Source: CAZOVB01 sp964583095 (GTDB lineage: Bacteria; Planctomycetota; Phycisphaerae; SM23-33). From it: DNA of 64,000 nt. The translations under genes were made by a program, and so were the position numbers. The notes beneath the pieces were generated by a model that was given only the letters and a program-made list of their open reading frames with translations, was not told where the DNA came from and did no database searches. Each line of letters opens with the position of its first letter. Position 1 is the first letter of the stretch. The DNA is taken from contig CAZOVB010000003.1 of assembly GCA_964583095.1 (NCBI GenBank), positions 124,001-188,000 of the forward strand. Reading direction: 5' to 3'. Positions 27,359 to 35,667 of the stretch are shown here, one piece after another.

Positions 27359-28383
27359 GAGCTCTGCCCGGCGATGCGCCCCAGCGACTCGAGGGACTGC
27401 TCGATCTGCCGGCGGTCGATCATCAGGTGGGTCACCGCGCGGATCGTATCGGGCCCGGTGGCCAGGACCTTTGTGCCCGCCCGGCCCCAGGCGTCGGCGA
27501 GGCGCTGGGCCTGGCCGGGCTGCGTGCGAAAGATCACGATATTGGTCTCCACCGAGGCCGGGTCGATCTCGAGGCCCGGAAGCTCAGCGATGCCCTGGGC
27601 CAGTCGGCGGGCGTTTTCATGGTCTTCGGTCATCCGCCGGCGATGGTGTTCGAGTGCATACAGGGCCCCGGCTGCGATGATCCCCGCCTGGCGCATCCCC
27701 CCGCCGAGCATCTTGCGAAACCGACGGGCGCGGGCGATGAGCTCTTCGCTGCCGGCCAGGGCAGAGCCGACCGGCGCACCGAGTCCTTTGGAGAAACAGA
27801 CGCTGATCGAGTCGAACGGCTGGGCCCATCGCTGGGGTTCGATTCCCGTCGCGGCGGCGGCGTTCCAGAGCCTCGCCCCGTCCATGTGCATTTTGAGATC
27901 CATTTGCCGGGCCTGGTCGGCCAACTGGTCGATGGTCTCAAGGGGCCAGATCTTGCCCCCGCCGCGGTTGGACGTGTTCTCCACGCAGACCACACGCGTC
28001 GGCGCGAAGTGCACATTTCTGGGCTTGGCCGCTGCGCGAAGTTGATCGGGCCCGAACACCCCATCTTGACTGGGCAGCATCCTGCACATCAGCCCGCTGA
28101 CCCCACCGGGGGCTCCTGCCTCGTACCAGAACACATGGGCGTTGTCGGCCAGGAGGATCTCATCGCCGCCCTCGCTCCAACATCGCAGGGCCACCTGGTT
28201 GGTCATGGTTCCCGAGGGCATGTAGACGGCTGCGGGCTTGCCCAGGATCTCGGCGGTGCGGGCTTCGAGCTGGTTCACGCTCGGGTCGTCGCCGAGCACG
28301 TCGTCTCCCACCGGGGCCTGGGCCATGGCCTGGCGCATCTGGGGGGTTGGCTGGGTAACGGTGTCGCTGCGAAGGTCGATCAT
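27355..28383 (-). CDS. ltaE: Low-specificity L-threonine aldolase
   Basis: A 342-residue PLP enzyme that cleaves L-threonine or L-allo-threonine to glycine and acetaldehyde. N-terminal IDLRSDTVTQPTP, MHMDGARLWNAA, and the PLP-binding Lys199 in VCFSKGLGAPVGS are family features. ATG 28383 has AGGAGAG upstream. It lies between a Nudix gene (16 nt upstream) and endonuclease V. Confidence 0.95.
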   Translation of the reverse strand: MIDLRSDTVTQPTPQMRQAMAQAPVGDDVLGDDPSVNQLEARTAEILGKPAAVYMPSGTMTNQVALRCWSEGGDEILLADNAHVFWYEAGAPGGVSGLMCRMLPSQDGVFGPDQLRAAAKPRNVHFAPTRVVCVENTSNRGGGKIWPLETIDQLADQARQMDLKMHMDGARLWNAAAATGIEPQRWAQPFDSISVCFSKGLGAPVGSALAGSEELIARARRFRKMLGGGMRQAGIIAAGALYALEHHRRRMTEDHENARRLAQGIAELPGLEIDPASVETNIVIFRTQPGQAQRLADAWGRAGTKVLATGPDTIRAVTHLMIDRRQIEQSLESLGRIAGQSS

Positions 28384-28399
28384 GGCATCTCTCCTGTGC

Positions 28400-28879
28400 C
28401 TACAGGATACGCAAGTGCTCGTTGGGCTGGGTATCGAAGAATTCCTCTTCGAGCATCTCCAGGGTTTGGCGCTGCTGGCGGAAGGGCACCTTCTGCCGGG
28501 CCTCTGCGCTGCAAAGCCACGCAAAGCTGTCGTGTTCGTCGCAGAGGGTCACCAGGTCGCTTTCCACCAGGGCCAGAAACACCGGTGTGAGCCAGATGGA
28601 CTGCGTCGAGGGCTCGAAAAACATCTCGAGGCTGTCGGCCGAGTACAACTCGCAGGCTTCCAGGCCGGTTTCTTCCTGCAGTTCCCGCAGAGCCGCCTGG
28701 TGGGCTTTTTCGCCCGGCTGGAGCCCGCCGGTCACCTGCTGCCAGACGCCCGGGTAGTGCCTGGCCCGCGGATCCCGGCGCAACAGAAGCCAGCGGGGCC
28801 CCTGCGGTGTCTTCCGGGCCACGTACAGCGAGACCTGGCAGGCATCGATGGGGATCCGACCTCTTTCCTGCAGGGACAT
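28400..28879 (-). CDS. Nudix hydrolase, dihydroneopterin-triphosphate-type
   Basis: A 159-residue Nudix hydrolase. The Nudix box is complete (G-x5-E-x7-REL-x-EE-x-GL, about residues 51-73). VSLYVARKTPQGPRWLLLRR and the C-terminal half resemble the NudB group that removes pyrophosphate from dihydroneopterin triphosphate in folate synthesis, but the substrate is uncertain. It starts 8 nt after dapB, ATG at 28879. Confidence 0.8.
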   Translation of the reverse strand: MSLQERGRIPIDACQVSLYVARKTPQGPRWLLLRRDPRARHYPGVWQQVTGGLQPGEKAHQAALRELQEETGLEACELYSADSLEMFFEPSTQSIWLTPVFLALVESDLVTLCDEHDSFAWLCSAEARQKVPFRQQRQTLEMLEEEFFDTQPNEHLRIL

Positions 28880-28887
28880 CGCAGCTC

Positions 28888-29679
28888 TCAGATGCCCAGC
28901 ACGTCGTGCATGTCGTAGAGGCCGGGCCTCTTGCCCGCGACCCACTTGGCCGCACGCAGAGCCCCGCGTACGAAGGTATCCCGCGTGTGGGCGCTGTGGC
29001 TGATGGTGACGGTCTCTCCGAGGTTGCCGAAGTGCACCTGGTGCTCGCCTACCGTGTCGCCTACCCGAAGGGCGTGCATGCCGATTTCGCCCTCGTTGCG
29101 CGGGCAGTGACCGCCGCGACCGAAGAGGACCGTCTCGCCGTAGTCGACGCCACGGGCCTGGCAGATGGACTTGGCCAGCGAGATGGCCGTGCCCGACGGG
29201 GCATCCTTCTTGAAACGGTGATGCGTCTCGCTGATCTCGATATCGTAGCTTTCGCCCAGGGCCTTGGCCACGTCGGCGACCACCTTGAGCAGCACGTTGA
29301 TACCCACCGAATAGTTCGCGGCGTTGACGATGGGAATCTCCGAAGCGGTGTCGGCCAGTTCGGCCTGCTGGCTTTCGGTCAGCCCGGTCGTGCCGATGAC
29401 CATGGCGATACCCTTCTTGCGGCATAGAGGCAGGGCCTCCATGGTCCCCTCGGGCAGGGAGAAGTCGATCATCACTTCCGGAAAGTCCTGGCCCATCTCC
29501 TGGGTGACCTGGACGCCGAAGGGGCCCGCACCGGCCAACTCTCCAAGGTCGCGTCCCATAGCACGGTTTCCGGCTGCTTCCAAGGCTGCCACAATGTCAA
29601 ATTCGCCCAGTTCGATCGCCAACGCGGCGATTCGTTTTCCCATGCGACCGGCTGAGCCGTTGATCGCGATTTTCGTCAT
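28888..29679 (-). CDS. dapB: 4-hydroxy-tetrahydrodipicolinate reductase
   Basis: A 263-residue DapB of lysine and diaminopimelate synthesis. NAD(P)-binding INGSAGRMGKRI at the N-terminus, VIGTTGL, and the signature ETHHRFKKDAPSGTAI with catalytic His and Lys. First gene of a dapB-Nudix-ltaE-nfi run. AGGAAAGGCGG lies before the ATG. No other dap gene is in the window. Confidence 0.96.
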   Translation of the reverse strand: MTKIAINGSAGRMGKRIAALAIELGEFDIVAALEAAGNRAMGRDLGELAGAGPFGVQVTQEMGQDFPEVMIDFSLPEGTMEALPLCRKKGIAMVIGTTGLTESQQAELADTASEIPIVNAANYSVGINVLLKVVADVAKALGESYDIEISETHHRFKKDAPSGTAISLAKSICQARGVDYGETVLFGRGGHCPRNEGEIGMHALRVGDTVGEHQVHFGNLGETVTISHSAHTRDTFVRGALRAAKWVAGKRPGLYDMHDVLGI

Positions 29680-29791
29680 GATTGTCCGCCTTTCCTGCTG
29701 TCAATCCAGGCTCACAGCGTACCGCAAGAGCAGTGGAAATGCACGCGCGCGATCGGCGATGGCGACAGGGAGAAATCAGGACAGGGACGGT

Positions 29792-31243
29792 TCAGTGAGG
29801 CCGGCCCCGGCGGACCTGCTGCTCGATATAGTCCAGCCAGGAGCGGAAATCGTCAGCTACCTTGCAGGACTCCTGGGATTTGCGGGGCAGGAAGAAAACC
29901 GCCGCGCCGGACCGGGCCTCCTGTCCGGAGGCTTTGAGGCTGTAGGAGCCCCCCTCCTGGGCCAAGGCGAAAACGATCCGCTCGACGGGCTCCTCCTCTT
30001 CCTCCAGGGAAAGGATGTCGTGGCAGGAGAGCACGCGGACGCCCCAGAGATTGGCCCCGTCGGCGTGGGTAAGGAACATCGCCAGATCTCCCGGCAGCCA
30101 TGGGGGGCTGGCCCGGCGAAGATCTTCCACGTCCTGTTTTCGGGCCGGGGGGCCCAGGTCTACTCCCTGGCCGGAATCGAAGGCATTGTTCACGAAACTT
30201 TCCACCCAGGACATGCTCAGCCCCGAGTTGCGCTGCTCCTGGACGGGCGTCTCTTCCTCCAGCCCGTCGTCGAATTCCGCCACGGCTGAGCGGATATCGT
30301 CGTTGGCCCACGTGGGGCCCGAAGGCTCTTGCTCATCCTCCTCGGCCAGGCCTTGGAGTTCGGCGTCGTCGAGTCCCAGGTTCCGGCCGGCCGATGCAGT
30401 ATGCTCCTCCAGGGCTTCGGAATCCTCCGTCTCCTGCTCGCCTTGCTCACGCAAGGACAAGGGCGTTGGGGTTGGAGAATCCTCTTCCGAACGGGTCCCG
30501 GCGTCGGTCTCGGAGGTGATTTCCTCGACGATCTGTTCGAACTTCCCCGCCTGGGGATCGGCGGCGATGCTTCGGGCGACGCGGCGGGCATCTTCGGCGA
30601 CGGACTCTTCCTGCAAAGCCCCTTCGGGATCCTCCGGAGTCTGCCCGGTTTGCTCAGCCCGGGATTCTTCGGACCCCTCCTGCATAGGCCCCTCTGACCT
30701 GGAGCGTTGATCGATGGGCCTGGCTACGGGCAGATCCAGCAGCGCCGCTGATCCCTGGTCCTGCCGGACGATCTTGCCCAGGTGCTCGAGCGACTGGCGA
30801 CGCTTGCTGCGCCAGGGGCCTTTCTGGGTCTGGAGGACGAACCACCAGTCATCGGCCCGGAGATACTTGGGCCAGGACACCGGCTTTTCGGTTTCTGCGA
30901 GGATCTCCGTGATCACCCCGTCGCGTACCTTTGCCAGAATGCGGATCTCCCCCTCCACCCGTTGATCGCGGATCCGCAGATCGCTGATCTCCAGGTTCAC
31001 CGCGTCCCCGACGGAGAATTCCCCCAGAAGCGCCTCGTTGAAGACGATATCGTAGCGGTACCGGGCCGGGCCGTCCTTGCCCGATTCACCCCGACGCATC
31101 GGATGCCGATGGACCCGGCAGAAGAAGGGAGGCTCCAACTGGCGACGCAGAGACTCCATGAGGTTCGTCTCCCCGTCAAGCAACAGCCGAAGAATCCACT
31201 GCTCCTGGCTGGTCCATTTCTTGCGTTGAAAGCCGCCGATCAT
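29792..31243 (-). CDS. Acidic protein with a SUKH-like C-terminal domain
   Basis: A 483-residue protein of unknown function. The first 160 residues are a compact alpha/beta region (WILRLLLDGETNLMESLRRQ; VFNEALLGEFSVGDAVNLEI). Residues about 165-350 are very Glu/Asp/Ser-rich and probably disordered. The last 130 (WLPGDLAMFLTHADGANLWG; CHDILSL) resemble SMI1/KNR4 (SUKH) domains, known as immunity proteins and binding modules. No toxin is adjacent, so a toxin-immunity role is unsupported. ATG 31243 has GGGAG upstream. Confidence 0.55.
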   Translation of the reverse strand: MIGGFQRKKWTSQEQWILRLLLDGETNLMESLRRQLEPPFFCRVHRHPMRRGESGKDGPARYRYDIVFNEALLGEFSVGDAVNLEISDLRIRDQRVEGEIRILAKVRDGVITEILAETEKPVSWPKYLRADDWWFVLQTQKGPWRSKRRQSLEHLGKIVRQDQGSAALLDLPVARPIDQRSRSEGPMQEGSEESRAEQTGQTPEDPEGALQEESVAEDARRVARSIAADPQAGKFEQIVEEITSETDAGTRSEEDSPTPTPLSLREQGEQETEDSEALEEHTASAGRNLGLDDAELQGLAEEDEQEPSGPTWANDDIRSAVAEFDDGLEEETPVQEQRNSGLSMSWVESFVNNAFDSGQGVDLGPPARKQDVEDLRRASPPWLPGDLAMFLTHADGANLWGVRVLSCHDILSLEEEEEPVERIVFALAQEGGSYSLKASGQEARSGAAVFFLPRKSQESCKVADDFRSWLDYIEQQVRRGRPH

Positions 31244-31382
31244 CTTCTCCCGGGCCAAAGATACAAGTCCAAACGTCCTTTACCCTATCGACAATCACCG
31301 CCTCCAACATCAGGAAGCTCGAACGTTTCCCGGCCGGACCCGGCCAACGGTCATGTCGGCGAAGCCCTTTTCCAGGAAGGCG

Positions 31383-32783
31383 CTATCGCTCCTGCCACCG
31401 GGCATCCAGAACACGCACGAGATAATCACGCACGGCCTGATCGTCGGATGCCACGCTGTCGCACCGAGTGGGAAGGTCCGAAAGACTGTCGATATCGGGA
31501 TGATGGGCCACGTCCGCGCCGGTGGCGCGTCGAATCGCATCGGGGAACTTTGCCGGATGGGCCGTCGCCAGGGCCAGGATCGGGTCTCCCTGCGACTCCT
31601 GGCGAAGGGCCACGCAGACCCCCACCGCCGTGTGGGGATCCATGACGTATCCGTACTCGTTGTAAAATTCGGCAATGGTTCGGAGAGTATCTTCCGAATC
31701 CGCCCGGCCGGCGGTGAAATCCGCATCGATCTCCCCATCGCCCAGGGAGACCTCCAGATGCCCTGTCCGGGAGAACGTCTCGATCAACTCCCTCAACTGG
31801 TGAGGGTTTTCTCCAAGCCGGTAGTACAGGTACCGTTCAAAGTTGCTGGCCACCTGGATATCCATCGCAGGTGAAAGGCTCTTGAAGACCTTGCCCAGGC
31901 TGTACGTGCCGGTATTGAAGAACCGGGCGAGGATGTCGTTTTCGTTGGTGGCCAGGATCAGCCTGGAAATCGGCAGGCCCATCTGGCGGGCGTACCAGCC
32001 GGCCAGGATATCCCCGAAGTTGCCGGTGGGCACGGCCACGCGAACCGCCGAAGCCCCCGTGGAACGCATCAGACGCAGCACGCCGTGGAAGTAATAGACG
32101 ATCTGCGCCAGGACCCGCGCCCAGTTGACGCTGTTGACCGCGCCCAGGTGGTACTTCCGCTTGAAGTCCAGATCCGAGGCCAGGGACTTCATGATCCGCT
32201 GGCAGTCGTCGAAGCTGCCCTCGACGGCCATGTTGTGCACGTTCCTGTCCAAAACGCTGGTCATCTGACGTTCCTGGATCGGCGAGACGCCCCCGGCCGG
32301 GTGCATCACGAAAATCTCGATTCCCTTCCGGCCCCGCACGCCGTAGATGGCCGCACTTCCCGTATCGCCGCTGGTGGCGGCCAGGATGTTGAGCCTCTGG
32401 TCGCGCAGGGAGAGGATGTGCTCGAAGAGGTTGCCCAGGAACTGCAGGGCCACATCCTTGAATGCCAGGGTGGGCCCATGGAAGAGCTCCAGGACATGCA
32501 AAGGCCCCACATGCACCACCGGGGCGACCTCCGGGGCGAAGTTTTCCCCATAGGAAGCAGCGATCAGGGATTCGAGCGTCCGGGAGTCCAGGTCGTCTGT
32601 GAAAAGTCGGAAGATCTCCAGGGCCAGTTCGTTGTAGGACAGTTGGGCCCAGTCGTCCAGGCGATTGCGAACGTCGGGGATGCCCTGGGGGACCATCAGC
32701 CCGCCGTCCTCGGCCAGGCCCATGATGACGGCGTCCTGGAAGTCTGCGGGCTCCACCTGTCCGCGTGTCGAGACATACTGCAT
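31383..32783 (-). CDS. thrC: Threonine synthase
   Basis: A 466-residue PLP enzyme that converts O-phospho-L-homoserine to threonine. PLP Lys109 lies in FHGPTLAFKDVALQ; NILAATSGDTGSAA and VAVPTGNFGDILAGWYA bind the cofactor phosphate and substrate. N-terminal MQYVSTRG is typical of the bacterial type. ATG 32783 has AAGGAG 9 nt upstream and a strong promoter. Monocistronic. Confidence 0.96.
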   Translation of the reverse strand: MQYVSTRGQVEPADFQDAVIMGLAEDGGLMVPQGIPDVRNRLDDWAQLSYNELALEIFRLFTDDLDSRTLESLIAASYGENFAPEVAPVVHVGPLHVLELFHGPTLAFKDVALQFLGNLFEHILSLRDQRLNILAATSGDTGSAAIYGVRGRKGIEIFVMHPAGGVSPIQERQMTSVLDRNVHNMAVEGSFDDCQRIMKSLASDLDFKRKYHLGAVNSVNWARVLAQIVYYFHGVLRLMRSTGASAVRVAVPTGNFGDILAGWYARQMGLPISRLILATNENDILARFFNTGTYSLGKVFKSLSPAMDIQVASNFERYLYYRLGENPHQLRELIETFSRTGHLEVSLGDGEIDADFTAGRADSEDTLRTIAEFYNEYGYVMDPHTAVGVCVALRQESQGDPILALATAHPAKFPDAIRRATGADVAHHPDIDSLSDLPTRCDSVASDDQAVRDYLVRVLDARWQER

Positions 32784-32821
32784 CCGGGGCGACTCCTTCT
32801 TGTTCCGAGCGTTAAAAGCGG

Positions 32822-32850
32822 ATTCTACCCTCACAGGAGCCAATGGACAA
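32822..32850 (-). promoter_or_regulatory. thrC promoter
   Basis: On the minus strand TTGTCC (32850-32845), 17 nt, TAGAAT (32827-32822). RNA would start near 32815, a leader of about 32 nt that includes the AAGGAG site. Confidence 0.65.
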
Positions 32851-32873
32851 GCCCGCCCCTGCCTGCCTGGAAA

Positions 32874-33785
32874 TCAGAGATTGTGCAGTTTCGAATCGTC
32901 CTCGCGCTGCTTGCGTGTGGCGTTCTTGAGCGTGCGCTTTTCCCGGGCGGTGAGCTTCTGGATTCCCTGTTCGTGGATTTTCTGGAGAATGCGGTCGATT
33001 TCGGCCTGTTCTTTGCGGCGTTTCTCCATTTTCTGTTCCCAGGCGCCCTCGCGCAGTTTTTCCTGGAGACTCTTGCGCTGCGAAGGACCGCGCGCTTTGC
33101 CCGGGGAGGACATCTGTGGCAGGACCCAGATCCACAGGGCCGCCATGATCGTCCCGCCCAGGTGGGCGGCATGGCTCATCGTGTCGGACATCGGAACCTG
33201 TGCGGCCAGGCCCTTGAGAACCGTCAGAAGCATGATGCCGAAGATCACCAGGGCCGCCATGCGGATGGGCACCGGGAAGAAGACAAAAATAATCCGAAAT
33301 TGGGGAAAGTAGACCGCCGCAGCCAGGATGATACCGTAGACGCCCCCCGAAGCGCCCACGATCGGGAAATGGGAAGGATAGTTGGGGAACATCGAGGCGA
33401 TCACGACATAGGACAGGCCGGCCACCACGCCGCAGCTCAGGTAGAAGTAGATGAATTTTCTCGTGCCGAACTTCTTCTCCAGGGGCGTGCCCAACATGTA
33501 CAGCCCCAGCATGTTCAGCAGGATATGCCACAAACCCGCATGGAGGAATTGGAAGGTGAAATACCGCCAGACCTGCCAGAACGCCCCCAGTGTGACGCCG
33601 AGATTGTAACTGAGGACATTATTGCGGTCGAAGGCCTGGACCACGAAGGCTACGAAGTTGATCACCAGCAGCCATTTGACACCCCGAGCGGGCTTGGGCA
33701 TGCCGATGGTCATTCCCTCTGCCAGGCCGCCTCCCGGGTAGCCTCCGCCACCTTCGTGCATGTATCCTCGGTTGTGCAGTCCCAT
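32874..33785 (-). CDS. Rhomboid-family intramembrane serine protease
   Basis: A 303-residue polytopic membrane protease. A Gly-rich N-terminus is followed by six membrane segments; LHAGLWHILLNMLGLY, GASGG with catalytic Ser146, and HAAHLGG with His208 form the rhomboid active site. A charged, Arg/Lys/Glu-rich cytoplasmic tail of about 75 residues closes the protein. ATG 33785 has AGGA 6 nt upstream; an in-frame ATG at 33800 overlaps the preceding stop and is the alternative start. Cotranscribed with the Nudix gene. Confidence 0.9.
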   Translation of the reverse strand: MGLHNRGYMHEGGGGYPGGGLAEGMTIGMPKPARGVKWLLVINFVAFVVQAFDRNNVLSYNLGVTLGAFWQVWRYFTFQFLHAGLWHILLNMLGLYMLGTPLEKKFGTRKFIYFYLSCGVVAGLSYVVIASMFPNYPSHFPIVGASGGVYGIILAAAVYFPQFRIIFVFFPVPIRMAALVIFGIMLLTVLKGLAAQVPMSDTMSHAAHLGGTIMAALWIWVLPQMSSPGKARGPSQRKSLQEKLREGAWEQKMEKRRKEQAEIDRILQKIHEQGIQKLTAREKRTLKNATRKQREDDSKLHNL

Positions 33786-33799
33786 GAAAGTTCCTGACA

Positions 33800-34339
33800 T
33801 CAAGGCTGTCGTTCTTCTCGACCCAGCCAGTAAAGCCCCAATACAGCGATCGTTTTGGCGTCGTGTATCTCGCCGCTGCGGACCATCCGCCGGATCTGCT
33901 CGTCGCTGTAGGATTCTACGGTAATCCGCTCGTAGGGTTCAAGCCGGGCCGGGCCCCGCGTGATTCCTGTGGCCAGGTACGCGTGCATCTTCTCATCCAG
34001 GGCCCCCGGGGCGGTATAAAAACTGCCCAGAAGCTCCAGCCTGGCCGCCCTGCATCCGGTCTCTTCCAGCAGTTCCCGCCGGGCACCGGCGAGGGGGTCT
34101 TCTTCTATTTCGACGCCCCCGGCCGGCAACTCCAGAAGGTTTTCGTTCACGGCATAGCGCTCATTGCGTATCAGCAGGATCTCACCGTCCTCAAGCACCG
34201 GCAGAATGGTAACGGCTGGACGGCAGTGAACAAGGTCGCGGGGCAGGACATTGCCATCGGGCATGCGAACCCCCACGCGGTGGACTTCCACCACCCGCCC
34301 GGAATAGTGCAGCTCGTCAAAGGCAAATCGATCGGTCAT
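33800..34339 (-). CDS. Nudix hydrolase, ADP-ribose pyrophosphatase-like
   Basis: A 179-residue Nudix hydrolase of the ADP-sugar type: VEVHRVGVRMPDG, ILLIRNERYAVNENLLELPAG, then a complete Nudix box (REL-L-EE-T-G) and FYTAPGALDEKMHAYLATG, which is typical of ADP-ribose pyrophosphatases. It would recycle ADP-ribose or related sugars. The start is ATG 34339, 7 nt after a perfect TATAAT on the same strand. Confidence 0.88.
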   Translation of the reverse strand: MTDRFAFDELHYSGRVVEVHRVGVRMPDGNVLPRDLVHCRPAVTILPVLEDGEILLIRNERYAVNENLLELPAGGVEIEEDPLAGARRELLEETGCRAARLELLGSFYTAPGALDEKMHAYLATGITRGPARLEPYERITVESYSDEQIRRMVRSGEIHDAKTIAVLGLYWLGREERQP

Positions 34340-34346
34340 TCCCGGG

Positions 34347-34352
34347 ATTATA
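34347..34352 (-). promoter_or_regulatory. -10 box TATAAT of the Nudix-rhomboid operon
   Basis: A perfect TATAAT on the minus strand ending 7 nt before the ATG at 34339; TTGAGG stands 19 nt upstream as a loose -35. The transcript would be leaderless or nearly so. Confidence 0.45.
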
Positions 34353-34422
34353 CCGGGCCTGGTTGCGATTGCCTCAAGGAACCGGGAAATCCCTTCATCG
34401 ATGCCCGCGCCTCCCTTTGCTC

Positions 34423-34450
34423 TTGCCCGGCGGGGCTGGGCGCGTAAGAT
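34423..34450 (+). promoter_or_regulatory. Candidate dxr promoter
   Basis: TTGCCC (34423-34428), 16 nt, TAAGAT (34445-34450). The ATG at 34461 follows the -10 box by 10 nt, so the leader is very short and the upstream ATG at 34449 falls inside the -10 box. Confidence 0.4.
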
Positions 34451-34460
34451 GCATGCGACC

Positions 34461-35657
34461 ATGGGCCAAACAGCAGACCCCTCACAACCTCCCTGCCGGG
34501 AGCTGGCCCTGATGGGCTCGACCGGCAGCATCGGACGCCAGAGCCTGGAAGTCCTCGAAGACCTCCGGGGCTACCGCGTCTGCGCGCTGTCGGCCGGGAG
34601 CAACTGGAAGCTGCTGGCAGAGCAGGCGCGGAAGTTCCGGCCCCGCTACGTAGCCCTGTCCGACGGGCCCGGCGAGCAGCTCCGCAGCCAACTGCCCGAG
34701 GGGACGCAGCTTCTTCAGGGCCCCGAAGCCATGACGGAGATGATTCGCCGATCCCGCCCCTCGATGGTGGTATCAGCCGTGGTGGGAGCCGCGGGGCTCG
34801 AACCGACCCTCCAAGCCATTGAAATCGGCGCCGATATCGCCCTGGCCAACAAGGAAACCCTGGTGGCTGCGGGGGAAATCGTCATCCCCGCCGCCGCCAA
34901 AGCCGGTGTCCGCATCCTGCCCGTCGACAGCGAGCACTCCGGCGTCTTCCAGTGCCTTACCGGTGCCCACAGCGACCAGGTGGAGAAAATCGTCCTGACC
35001 GCCTCGGGCGGAGCCCTTCGCGACTGGGACGAGGCGGACCTGGCCTCTGCCACCGTCGACGACGCCCTGAACCACCCCACCTGGCAGATGGGCAGCAAGA
35101 TCACGATCGACTCGGCCACGCTGATCAACAAGGCCCTGGAGGTCATCGAGGCCCACTGGCTCTTTTCCCTGCCCGGGGAAAAAATCGAGGTACTCATCCA
35201 CCCCGAGAGCACGGTGCACGCGATGGTACACTTCCGCGATGGGAGCGTGCTGGCCCAGATGGGGCCTCCCGACATGAAAGGGCCCATTTCCCACGCCCTC
35301 TGCTGGCCCGACCGCTTGCAGCGACAGGCGCAGGTGCTGGACCTGGCCGGGATGGGACAGCTGACCTTCTCCCGCCCGAAAGGGCGTTTTGCCCGGGCCC
35401 TGGCCCTTGCCTACCGTGTCATAGATCAGGGCGGTACCAGCGGAGCTATCCTCAACGCCGCCAACGAGCAGGCCGTCGAGGCGTTCCTGGAGCGAAAAAT
35501 CTCCTTTGCGCAAATCGTCGAACTGGTCGAAAATACACTGAACCGGGCCTCGCCCAACCGGGAAGTAACCCTCGATACGCTCCGCGAGGCCGATGCCTGG
35601 GCCCGAAAGGATGTCCAAGGGCAACTGGAACAAGCCTCTTCTCAAACTTCAAAGTGA
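34461..35657 (+). CDS. dxr: 1-deoxy-D-xylulose 5-phosphate reductoisomerase
   Basis: A 398-residue DXR, second step of the MEP isoprenoid pathway. NADPH-binding LMGSTGSIGRQSLEV, LANKETLVAAGEIV, the metal-binding PVDSEHSGVFQCL, and GSKITIDSATLINKALEVIE are all conserved. I chose ATG 34461 because earlier in-frame starts (34401, 34449) precede or overlap the -10-like box. Followed after 10 nt by rseP, the usual neighbour in many bacteria. Confidence 0.96.
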   Translation: MGQTADPSQPPCRELALMGSTGSIGRQSLEVLEDLRGYRVCALSAGSNWKLLAEQARKFRPRYVALSDGPGEQLRSQLPEGTQLLQGPEAMTEMIRRSRPSMVVSAVVGAAGLEPTLQAIEIGADIALANKETLVAAGEIVIPAAAKAGVRILPVDSEHSGVFQCLTGAHSDQVEKIVLTASGGALRDWDEADLASATVDDALNHPTWQMGSKITIDSATLINKALEVIEAHWLFSLPGEKIEVLIHPESTVHAMVHFRDGSVLAQMGPPDMKGPISHALCWPDRLQRQAQVLDLAGMGQLTFSRPKGRFARALALAYRVIDQGGTSGAILNAANEQAVEAFLERKISFAQIVELVENTLNRASPNREVTLDTLREADAWARKDVQGQLEQASSQTSK

Positions 35658-35667
35658 TAGAAACCGC

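Noticed and set aside
29680..29791. dapB upstream region as a promoter
   Set aside because: Only a weak TACGCT box was found with no credible -35; the TTGACA at the end is too close to the start codon to work as a -35.
31332..31345. GGCCGGACCCGGCC inverted repeat near the thrC end
   Set aside because: The loop is too short for a terminator stem and no T-run follows.
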